DNA of 64,000 nt, taken from positions 23,064,001 through 23,128,000 of the forward strand of contig JBHGNT010000001.1 of assembly GCA_043228905.1 (NCBI GenBank). The letters are read 5' to 3'. The notes under the pieces are model-generated. The model had not been told where the DNA came from, searched no databases, and was given only the letters and a program-made list of their open reading frames with translations. Made by a program: the position numbers and the translations under genes. This stretch comes from Azolla caroliniana (Eukaryota > Polypodiophyta). Below, one piece after another: positions 1 to 8,513 of this stretch. Within the stretch, counting starts at the first letter, position 1; every line of letters starts with the position of its first letter.

Positions 1-13
1 TAACAAGATCAAC

Positions 14-640
14 TTGATACATTCAAATGTATGGGGATCGAGACAGAACGTTAGTCTTGGCAGGAGCCAATATTTCGTCTCCTTCATCGACGACTACAGC
101 CGGCACACATGGATCTACCTCATCAAGAAGAAAAGCAAAGTTTTCGATTGTTTCCGGAACTTGCAGAGTCTAGTCGAACAAGAAACGGAAAGGAAGATCA
201 AGTGCCTACAGTCGGATGGCGGAAAAGAATACTTTTCTGGCCAATTCAACAATTATCTGCAACATATGGGAATTCCGAGAGAATTTAGTTGCAGATACAC
301 ACTAGAACAAAACGGTGTGGCTGAAAGAAAGAACCGATCAATTGTGGAGGTGGCACGGGCAATGCTGGAAGAGAAGAGCATGCCCAAGTTCTATTGGGCC
401 GAAGCGGTCTGGATGGCCATCTATATCCAAAACCGGATAAGGGATAAGGTGTCAACACATGAGCTATATTTCGGGCAGAAGTCCAAATTTACGACACCTT
501 AAGATATTCGGTAACATTGCCTATGTGCATGTGCCGGAGTATGACACCGACAGAGAGGAGTCGGATCGGAGCGAAATCGACCCCAGGAGAATGAAGGACG
601 TTCGGAAGAGAAATTTGAGTTGGCCAAGAAGGCCAAGAAT
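14..640 (+). pseudogene. Ty1/copia integrase core (copy 1), decayed
   Basis: Integrase catalytic core that would insert element cDNA into the host genome. The reading frame holds HSNVWG (first catalytic Asp replaced by Asn), FVSFIDDYSRHTWIY, a second acidic motif SDGGKEY and the Glu motif QNGVAERKNR. A frame change near 500 leads into a frame containing LRHLKIFGNIAYVHVPE, the usual conserved block after the copia core. The text then decays. The lost first Asp and the frame break make it non-functional. Confidence 0.85.
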
Positions 641-710
641 CGGCAGAGCAGAAATTTCACCGATCGACCCGCTAGAAGAACACCGTCAAACGGTATGGTT
701 ATAACGAGTA

Positions 711-1738
711 CATGGCGCATCACTATGCATACATGACAAAAGTGGCGGACGTGTGTGAGCTCTAGAGCTACGCAGAAGTGGAAAAAAATGCACAATGGCG
801 TGCCACTATGGAGGAAGAGATGCGGGCACGTGATGCCAACGACACATGGGACTGGTTGACCCTCCCTGACATTGCAAACCGATAGGGTGCACAAGGTCAA
901 GTATAAAGTTGATGGTTTGGTCAACCGGTACAAGGCCTGGTTAGTCGCAAAAGGATATTCGCAGACCCATGGAATTGATTATGACGAGACCTTCGCTCCA
1001 GTAGCGAAGATGACGAAGGTTCGCGTGGTGCTAACCGTTGCTGCGGCAAGGGGGTGGCATCTTCACCAAATGGACTTGAAGAATGTGTTTCTTCAAGGTG
1101 ACCTTGAAGAACAGGTCTACATGATCGAACCCCCCGATTTTCAGTCAGAGATGAACAAGTCGGTAGTGTGCCGACTTAAAAAGTTCCTTTATGGCTTGAA
1201 GCAAGCCCCCTGTGCTTGGAATTCAAAGATCACGCGCCGGTTGCGTAAGATGGGGTTTGCAGCTTCGAAGTCGGACTCTTTACTGTTCATCTGGAAAGGT
1301 CTGGAAAGTCCGGTACGTATCTTGTTATACGTGGATGATCTAGTCAGCACCAGGCCTTGCCTTGCTGAAATCGGCTGAGTGAAGACCCAGTTGTCGGATG
1401 CATTCGAAATGAAGGACTTCAGGAACCTTCATTACTTCCTCGGGATCAAAGTGGTCCACACCCTCGATGACATATTGTTGTCCCAATGACATTATGTATT
1501 GAATATGTTGTACTGATCTTGAAGCTTAAAGCTTCGTCCCGACTCTGGAATGGCTTGTGATGAGAAACGGTTCTAACAAATTGTCGGAAGCCTCATTTAT
1601 TTGACAATCACCCGACCCGACATTAGCTATCTGGTTGGAGTGATCATTTAGTTTATGGAGAAGGCGATCGTGGAGAATCTTTAGTGTGCACACCGAATAC
1701 TGAGGTATGTCAGCGGCACTAAGGACCGAGGACAAAGT
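711..1738 (+). pseudogene. Ty1/copia reverse transcriptase with RNase H start, decayed
   Basis: Copia RT. Conserved blocks in order: an N-terminal MEEEMRARDANDTWDW block near 800, YKAWLVAKGYSQ and DYDETFAPVAKM (about 930-1010), HQMDLKNVFLQGDLEEQVYM (about 1060-1120), LKKFLYGLKQAP (about 1170-1210) and the catalytic LLYVDDLV near 1325. After a frame change, QLSDAFEMKDFRNLHYFLG is readable near 1390-1440, and SLIYLTITRPDISYLVGV near 1590-1640. Several stops and shifts separate these blocks. The YVDD pair is intact but the gene is not translatable as a whole. Confidence 0.9.
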
Positions 1739-1740
1739 CG

Positions 1741-2121
1741 AGAAAGCCTGTCAGTTAGGTAAGCATCACCGACTTCCATTCCCACTCAGGGAAATCGGAG
1801 TTGTAACAAGGTCGACTTGATTCATTCGGATGTGTGGGGACCGACACAGAATGTGAGTATAGGTGGGAGTCGATATTTCGTCTCCTTCATCGATGACTAT
1901 AGGCAACACACCTGGATTTATCTCATAGAGAAGAAGAGTGACATCTTCGACTATTTCCAGAACTTGAAAAGCTTGGTTGAAAGGGAAACAGAGAGAAAAA
2001 TCAAGTGTCTGCGGTTAGATGGCGGAAAAGAATACATTGCTGGTCAATTCAATTGTTATTTGCAGGACATGGGAATTCAACGCAAATTCAACTGCTGATA
2101 TATGCCAGAGTAGAATGGTGT
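1741..2121 (+). pseudogene. Ty1/copia integrase (copy 2), 5' half
   Basis: Second copia integrase copy, about 80% similar by eye to the one at 14-300. It starts with the tail of the pre-integrase zinc knuckle (ACQLGKHHRLPFP near 1745-1785), then after a frame shift HSDVWGPTQ with the first Asp intact (near 1825), FVSFIDDY, and the second acidic motif RLDGGKEY near 2020. It breaks at QNGV, where element H is inserted, and continues at 12848. Confidence 0.85.
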
Positions 2122-2778
2122 TGTTGCGAAGATGCGCGTACGTGTGTCGCTCGAACTGGACCACCGGGGTCTCTGACCAGGGAGGACGTTTACCAAGTTA
2201 TCGAGAAACAATGTTACCCTTGACAAGATCAAAAGTTTGATGATTATAAGAAGTACAATAATAAGTATCAAAGATGAAAGAAGATGAACAATAGAAGTAT
2301 AATTATAAGAAGAATTTTATATTGATGATGATGATGACGATGGTGATTATCACCTATTGAGCCCCCCCCTTTACACAAGCCCAACTAGAGGCTTTTATAA
2401 GCCTCTCCATGCTTGGGACATGGGCTTGAACCCATGGTTTTTGAGCACACGTTTTTTCTTGTGGCATGCACAAATGTCATGCACAAAACCATGGGTTAAA
2501 AACCATGGTTTTGTGCACACGGTTTTGTATGTTTGTTTCCTATGGAATCGTGAATATGATAAGAAAACATACAAAATCTAAAGCACTTAGTAGTAGCTTT
2601 AGTGGTAAGCTAATTGCAAGGTTCAAATCTTACTTGCATCCCTCTGTACGCACTCAATGCCATTAGGCCCTAGGATTATTTATTATTGATTTATTTTCAT
2701 TTTTACAAGTATTTGTGTAATGTGTGTGGAACCACACTTTTTCACTTTTTCTCCCACTAGACGTGCAACATCACGACA
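2122..2778 (-). repeat. Element H 3' LTR
   Basis: Homologous by eye to the 5' LTR of H. Shared blocks include TTACACAAGC near 2370 and 5380, a short stretch ending in GGCTTTTATA, and TTTAGTGGTAAG near 2600 and 5550. It begins, on the minus strand, TGTCGTGAT next to a GTGGGGGTGGA tract. The left end is placed by alignment of ACCGGGGTC (about 2160) with 5170. The two LTRs are strongly diverged, so the insertion is old. Confidence 0.7.
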
Positions 2779-2800
2779 TCCACCCCCACTAAACCGCACA
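2779..2800 (-). other. Polypurine tract of element H
   Basis: On the minus strand this reads as a purine-rich GTTTAGTGGGGGTGGA run directly against the LTR start TGTCGTGA. It is the expected plus-strand primer for reverse transcription and fixes the 3' LTR boundary. Confidence 0.7.
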
Positions 2801-3236
2801 TCCTTCGGTATGTGCCAAGAAGAAAAGAGTGATGTGACGAGGTCAAAGGTGGTTGGTATTTGATTTTCTCCTTTCTTGTGCCTCGCCCAAACCATCTCTT
2901 TGTTGTCTACTTCGAACATGTCTCTTGTTTCTACCCAAATTGTCGTTGCCATCCGATCCACCATATTCTATCACCCTTTTCATTGCCATGTCTGATTGTC
3001 ATGGCTCCTTTTGCTCCGCTCGAGCATAACACTTCATAACTCGTGCATGTGCCACCTTCATCTTGGCCATCTCCTTGGTCACCTAACTTTCCTTTATCAT
3101 CCTTTCTCATCTCATGCTTGCCTTTCCTTATGCTCAACAACCTCGACCGGATGTCGCGGCTCGTCTGCTTCGACCTCCATCTAGGTCGGATCAACTTCTG
3201 TCTAGATTGGTCTCGACCAATCAGCTTCTGGCTTGG

Positions 3237-4415
3237 TCAGCCTTCGTCCGTATTCGCATTCGGCCGAATCGGACTCAGATGATCGACTTTCGTCCAGGTT
3301 AGTTTCCGTCCGGTTTTCAGTTGGGTTGGGCCCAGTTGATCAACTCTCGTCCGAGTCGGCTTCCGTTCAGGTCGGAATACCAACCGCGTCATCTTCCATC
3401 CGGATTGTATTCCGGTTCTTCCTTTCTTGCCGCTCTCTAGCTCTTCATCGAACTCTATTGTAGCTTTGTTTTCGGCCTCCTTGTTGGCCAGCGTTCCTTC
3501 GTATGCGCTAGCTTCGACCCTCATCTCCTCATCGCCACCTTCCATCTCTCCGGTCTTATGTTGGCTCTCGGGCACAACTGCCGAAGTCTCTGGAACCGGT
3601 GTGGAGGGATCCCTTCGTCTGTGGTCATCCTCCTCATCGTTGTTTCGGTCCTTCGATTTCCTGCCGCCAACTTCTGTCTCTCCGGTCTCAAGTTGACACT
3701 CAAGCACAACTGCTGAAGTCTCAAGAACAATAGTGGGGAGAACCTCGTCACCATCGGTCACCATCGACTCATCCATAGACATCTTTCCCTCAATGGTGTT
3801 ATTCGCATTGGCTTCAATCTATGTTTCCCCGTCACTTTCCGTCTCTTGGGTCTCATGTTGGCTCTCGAACGCAACTGCCCAAGTCTCTAGATCAAGTGTT
3901 GGGAAAGTCTCGACATGGCCATCCGCCGTGGACTCGTGCATAGCCATCTTCGACTTGATGTCGTTCCTCATGGCTACCGGCTCAACCACGTTGACCTCGC
4001 ACTCTTCACCTCCCTTGATCACGCAAGCTTTGCTCACTCTTGCACCTTCACCACTTGATATTTAAGACTCGATCTCTGTTCCGAAACATTTGGCATTCGT
4101 CGTCCTCGATTCATTGGTTTCATTCTTCATCGTTGTTTCTTTGCAAGACGAGAAGATTTCTTGTTCCACATCTTCTCTCGTAGTACCATTGTGGTACCGA
4201 ACTTGGGCCTTCATCTTGGCCACTTCATTAACCTGCATTCTTTGGGAGGTCTCTTCTTCTTCGATCACCATCCACTTCATTTTTTTCTCCTTTTGACGCT
4301 TCTCTTCAACCTCAACTTGCGCCTTTGAGTTCTCGAATGCTTCTCTCACAAAGACTTCTATGTCGAGTATCGTCGAACCTTCCCTCTTCGAGCTTTCTTC
4401 CTTTGGTGGTGGCAT
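3237..4415 (-). CDS. Repeat-rich acidic ORF of element H, fragmented
   Basis: Downstream of gag in H are three minus-strand open segments (4415-4062, 4037-3819, 3782-3237). The first is strongly charged and looks coiled-coil (runs such as EVEEKRQKEKK and VIEEEETSQRMQ). The other two carry a repeated module of about 140-150 bp, seen three times as ETSAVVLECQLETGETE, ETSAVVPESQHKTGEME and ETWAVAFESQHETQETE. I recognise no enzymatic domain. The module takes the place of pol. A decayed relative of the same repeats lies at 59.7-61.1 kb. Whether a protein is made is unknown. Confidence 0.5.
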
Positions 4416-4436
4416 GTTGTTGTATCTTGTCCTCCT

Positions 4437-5097
4437 TCAATCGTCCCTCATCGGCCGTGACATCGTCGACAAGATTCCTATCCTCCTCTTGTAATGTCGT
4501 TGGCATACCCTTTTCACTTGGGCCCAATTTTCAGTGAGGCCATTCGCACCATCATTATTCTCGAGTTGGACTCCAATGGCCTTCCTTTCCTTCCGATCAA
4601 TCGACTTTACGAAAATTAAGACTTTATTCGCCCCCACCAATATTTGATCCTACTCCGAGAGTTGAGGAAACTGACACTCAAACTCAACGAATGCGTGCAT
4701 AGCACTCTGGTGGGTCTTCCTTAACGACACCCACTGGTGAAACTCATGTAGACCTCGTCCCTTCGGCTCTTCATGACCATATGCCTCTTGTAAAGCTTCT
4801 TCAATGGACACCCACGAATTGTGAGCTTTTTGAATCTCTTTCATCTCTTCGTAGATTGGTTCGGCCACCACTTGACAAAAGTAGTTTCAACCTCATTGCT
4901 TCGTTCACACCTCTCGAATCCATTTCGGCATTGTAGGACTTTAGAAATTTTTTGACTTTTCTCCCATCGAAACAACCGACTCGCTTGAGCGTGCTTTCAA
5001 TGGCTTGTTGAGACACATCTCGTCTTTTACCTTCTCTCGAAAATTCCATCATCATCTTCGACATTGCCTTCATGAGATATTCCTTGTCCATCTTCAT
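4437..5097 (-). pseudogene. gag of element H, frameshifted
   Basis: Capsid-type gag related to the gag of elements B and G. It starts at an ATG at 5097, 16 bases inside the primer-binding site. Matches to B1 gag in order: FDGRKVKKFLKSYNAEM, then after a frame shift near 4878 AEPIYEEMKEIQKAHNSWVS, then HAFVEFECQFPQLSE, a stop at about 4650, and KVLIFVKSIDRKERK followed by GLTENWAQVKRVCQRHYKRR. No zinc knuckle is visible after it. At least one shift and one stop interrupt the frame. Confidence 0.75.
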
Positions 5098-5112
5098 CCT
5101 CCCCTGCCGCTC

Positions 5113-5130
5113 TTCACGTCGGGTTCACCA
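5113..5130 (-). other. Primer-binding site of element H
   Basis: On the minus strand TGGTGAACCCGACGTGAA begins 3 bases after the 5' LTR end. The same 18-mer (or a one-base variant) follows the 5' LTR of G1, G2, G4, G5, B1 and B2. I could not match it confidently to a tRNA 3' end. Confidence 0.8.
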
Positions 5131-5542
5131 AGATGTCGAGGAAATCCTCGCGTGTTCGGAAAATGAAGCGGGAGTACCGGGGTCCTGGACTGGAAGGATT
5201 CGATGTTTTTAGCAGCGTTCGCGAGAAAGTATTGAAGATAGATAGATGGATGAAGAGAGAGAGAGAGAGAGAGATTGAACCCTTGACTTTAGTTTTACGA
5301 GACAAGATACATCACCATTAAGATAACTCTGATCTTTGATTAAAAGTTTCGTTTTTTTACTTACATCACTTGCTTCCTTACACAAGCTCCACTATAGGCT
5401 TTTATAGGTCTATCCCTACAAAAACCATGGGCTACAACCACGAGTTGAAACCATGGTTTTGTGCCCACAGTTTCTATATGTTTGCTTCCTACCAAATACT
5501 GAATATGAAAATCAAATATACAAATTCTAAAGCACTCAGTAG

Positions 5543-5605
5543 TGGCTTTAGTGGTAAGTTAATTTGTTTCCTATCTTGGAGGTGCAAGGCTTGAAGGTTC
5601 AAGCC
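5543..5605 (+). other. tRNA-like block inside the H LTR
   Basis: Good RNA polymerase III box matches: an A-box-like TGGCTTTAGTGGT at 5543-5555 and a B-box-like AGGTTCAAGCC at 5595-5605. The counterpart in the other LTR (about 2594-2640) keeps TAGCTTTAGTGG and AGGTTCAAATC. It is too degenerate to call a tRNA gene. It may be a captured tRNA or SINE fragment. Confidence 0.45.
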
Positions 5606-5687
5606 TTACTTCCACCCCTATGTATACACTTAAATGTTAAGTTAGGCTTTAGTCTTATTTTTATATTTACAATTGAGCGCACATCAC

Positions 5688-5691
5688 ACGT
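5688..5691 (+). repeat. Target-site duplication of G1, left (ACGT)
   Basis: ACGT immediately before the 5' LTR of G1. The partner is ACGT at 12666-12669, immediately after the 3' LTR. Confidence 0.85.
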
Positions 5692-6342
5692 TATCGTGAA
5701 GAAAACCGTCCACGAGCGGAATCGGTGCGCCGGAGCATAGGAACCGGCTCTTCATGCACGTACGCCTTACGTTGTACATAAGAGAGAATTAGGGACATGG
5801 AAGATCCGAGGTAGGTAGATTCAGTAGGTAGGAAGTTAATAGGAAACGACTCTCTTCTTGCCTATAAAAGGAGGGAGACGAGGAAGAGGAAGGGATCGCG
5901 GAGAGTCGAGGATGAAGTGATGTCGGTTTGTGGGCGAAGGCTTCTCTCTCTCTCTGGCTCGCAAACTCCGTGGCTGCTTTCTGTGCAGGTTTTCGGGAGG
6001 CTCGCGCTGCTCTGAGGAATGCTTGAGTGCTTCCGGCAGCACCTCCAACCTACTCTTTCCTTTCTGTGCGTTTACGAACAGGCATCGGCATCTGTTCGCT
6101 GGCCTGTTCGGTTGTAACAGACTTCGTGCTTCTTGTTGTTTGTTTGTTAATATATATATTTGCATACATTCGTGTCCCTCGGTGTCTGCGTCTCACTCGC
6201 GTCTTTGTATCGAAGGGCCGTGTCCCTGTGAATCTACGCTTGCACGTAGTGGGTCCCCTCCCTTCTCCTTTCTCTCTTGCTCTTCGGTACAAGACCCCTG
6301 AGGTCCCGCCCATTCCACGCATCCGCGAGGAATACCTCGACA
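5692..6342 (+). repeat. G1 5' LTR
   Basis: Begins TATCGTGAAG (G-to-A change from the clan TGTCGTGAAG) and ends CCTCGACA. It contains a TATA box at 5863-5870. It is near-identical to 12015-12665. Confidence 0.92.
5863..5870 (+). promoter_or_regulatory. TATA box in G1 5' LTR
   Basis: TATAAAAG, about 170 bases into the LTR. It is conserved at the same place in the other G-type LTRs (12186-12193, 58228-58235, 61579-61586). It is the expected element promoter, giving an RNA that starts a few tens of bases downstream. Confidence 0.7.
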
Positions 6343-6345
6343 TCT

Positions 6346-6363
6346 TGGTGAACCCGACGTGAA
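6346..6363 (+). other. G1 primer-binding site
   Basis: TGGTGAACCCGACGTGAA, 3 bases after the 5' LTR end. Same motif as in the other clan members. Confidence 0.8.
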
Positions 6364-6385
6364 GGAGGCGGCAGAAGAGCAGAAG

Positions 6386-8513
6386 ATGAAGGGGTCGGAT
6401 CTTGCAGAGGCCATGGCTTTGGCAGTGGATCGGATATTGACCGCACGCGAGGGCACCGGCGCCCTCGACAGAGCCATTGAGGCGGTCGTCGGTACGATCG
6501 GCGGGTTCAGCGGAAAGGACACCACGAAGTATTTGGCGTCCTACGGGGCAGAAATGCTAATGCGGGACATTCCGGAAGAGAGGCGTCTTGTTGGGTTCCC
6601 TTGAGTTGCGATGCCGAGCATCCATGCGGAGGTGCTCGAGGTGCGGGCGGAGAGCCGTACTTGGGAGGAGTTCGAAGGTTGACTCCTAGAAAAATACGGG
6701 CTGGACGACACGCTCCGGCTTTCGAAACGGGACTTCATGGAGTGGGTAGAGTCCCCCGACAAGGGAAGAAACGCGTCGCCACTCCTCCGGGAGTTCAAAG
6801 AACGCTTTGCACGCCTTTCGGCGCTTGACCGAACCATTCTGGATACGAGCCGGGTCCTACTGTTCGTCAAGTCGGTGGACGAGCGGGACCGGGATCAAGT
6901 CAGCTCCTTGCTGGAAACCGAAGACGGGCTGACGACCGACTGGACTGCGGTTAAGAGAGTCTGTGGCCGTTTCGACAAACGGCGAGAATGGGCTGACAAC
7001 GGGGCGGCTGGTGCGGGCTGTGTCACAGCAAGGAGGCTTGAACCGGCACCGCAAGGCCGAAGGGAAGAAACCCGGGAATGGCTCGAAACCGGTCCGGCTT
7101 CGACCGGCATGGTCAGTGGCTCGTCCGGAGGAGCAGCGCTGGAGGAGTTGACGCGGGCGATAAAGGATCTCCAGATCGCCCAGACTCGAAGGGAAGGCGG
7201 CGAACCGGCTCGTGACCGGCGGCCGGTAGCAGGGAACAGGTGCATGTGGTGCAACGAGGTCAGCCACATCCGGAAGGACTACGGCGATTTCGCAGAAGCG
7301 TTGAGGAACCGGGTGGTGTACCTGTGGGAAGGCCGGGTGCACGCCTGCGACACCAGAAGGGCCCTAAACCGAAACGACGGGCGAGGAGGAATGAAGAGAC
7401 TTATGGAAGAGGCAGCGGCCCGACACGTGGAGGCCATCCACTACTCGGCGTCGGCCGGCATTCGGGTCGGGGGCAGCGAGGCCTGAAAGGAGGGCAAAGA
7501 CGGATTCTGGTCGGCAAATGCTGGAAGGTCTTGCGGGCGCACGGCTAAGAAAAGATGAAACGGACCGCGCTGAGAGACGGGTCCGGGAAATAACCGGGTG
7601 GAGCGATCCGGTCGAGGAGAAGATAGGCTTCGTAGAAGCCGCCTGCCAGAACTACGAGGCTCTGGTAGAAGACAAACGAGTGGGGAAAGCCGGAGCGGCC
7701 GGGCCCTCACAACGGTACGAGACCCGATTCGGGCAACGACGGAACGATGCCGGTGGGTCCAGTTCGCAAGATAACCCCAGGAAGGGCGGATACCGACTGG
7801 GGACGGAAATAGAAAGGACTACGGACCTACGAAAGGTCCTAGAAGAACGGATCCTCGATAGCAAAGTGGAGTTGTCATTGCGAGAGGTGCTAGGGATCGC
7901 CAAGAAGGAGTTCCACGACTCCATTGTGGACCTGGTGAAACGGAAGAGGCTGTCGACGGAGACGGAACCGGAAAGACTGGTGGAGGTGCGGACGACGCAC
8001 ATCGACGACATGGCGCTGGAAGATGAGTGGGCGGAGAGCCACTATTCAAGGCCGCACTGGGCCCGAGCGACCACGGAGACCCCGGTAAAGATCGGAGATG
8101 TTCAAGAACCGGTGGTAGCACTGGTGGACCACGGTTCAGAAATAAACCTAATGTCCATGGACTTCTATAAGAAGGAAAAGTGGCCGATCAACACCAAGCA
8201 CGGGTGGAAGATACGGGCGGCAACGCGCGCCACCGAGGAACTGCATGGGGCCTACCTGAACGTGCGAGTCAAGATCGGCGACATCGAGATTGACCAGCAC
8301 TTCTTCGTACAGGAGACGTCCTCGCACCCGGTCATATTAGGGGAACCATACATCACGGCGGCGCGGATGGAGACCAAGGTGCTAGACAACGGTTCGGCCT
8401 ACGCAAGGGTCAAAAGCCAGGACGGGCGCCATTGAGTCCAATTTCTGACGGTGCGACCGAACCACGAGCGAAACCGCGAATCCCTCAGTGGCGAGAACCA
8501 GGAGGATTTTTAG
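6386..8513 (+). pseudogene. G1 gag-protease, disrupted
   Basis: Gag begins at ATG 6386 (MKGSDLAEAM). Stops at 6602, 6679 and 7484 sit at TGA codons where sister copies have CGA or CGG. The knuckle CMWCNEVSHIRKDY has its last Cys changed to Tyr. A one-base A insertion near 7512 shifts the frame. The aspartic protease motif ALVDHGSEINLMS (about 8130) and the strand VILGEPYI (about 8330) are intact. A stop at 8431 follows, and the frame ends at GENQEDF-stop (8511-8513), the natural end of gag-protease in all copies. Confidence 0.88.
8505..8513 (+). promoter_or_regulatory. Candidate -1 frameshift site between protease and pol (G1)
   Basis: GAT TTT TAG in the gag-protease frame. The T5 run (8507-8511) lets a tRNA-Phe in the P site slip from TTT to TTT one base back, after which the frame reads TTT TTA GAG and enters pol without a stop. 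The same nine bases occur at 20643-20651 (minus), 45601-45609, 54504-54512 and 63612-63620. Confidence 0.6.

Larger units (their letters stand above)
1..2121 (+). mobile_element. Ty1/copia remnant, two partial copies joined
   Basis: Decayed Ty1/copia sequence that enters from the left window edge. Order is integrase, reverse transcriptase and the start of RNase H (about 14-1738), then immediately the tail of a pre-integrase knuckle and a second integrase start (about 1741-2121). The normal copia order is gag-protease-integrase-RT-RNase H, so the second integrase after RT means two copies abut. The second copy is interrupted at 2121 by minus-strand element H and resumes at 12848. No LTR belonging to this element is visible. 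Confidence 0.85.
5134..5691 (-). repeat. Element H 5' LTR, part 1
   Basis: The LTR end adjoining the primer-binding site reads, on the minus strand, TTTCCTCGACA. The LTR includes an (AG)n run at 5253-5274 and a tRNA-like block on the + strand (5543-5605). It is cut at ACGT (5688-5691) by the G1 insertion and resumes at 12670. Confidence 0.75.

Noticed and set aside
2357-2666. Open frames near a CCATGGTTTT-rich stretch as a host gene
   Set aside because: The region is the LTR of H (a homologue is at 5370-5650), and the frames are not conserved between the two.
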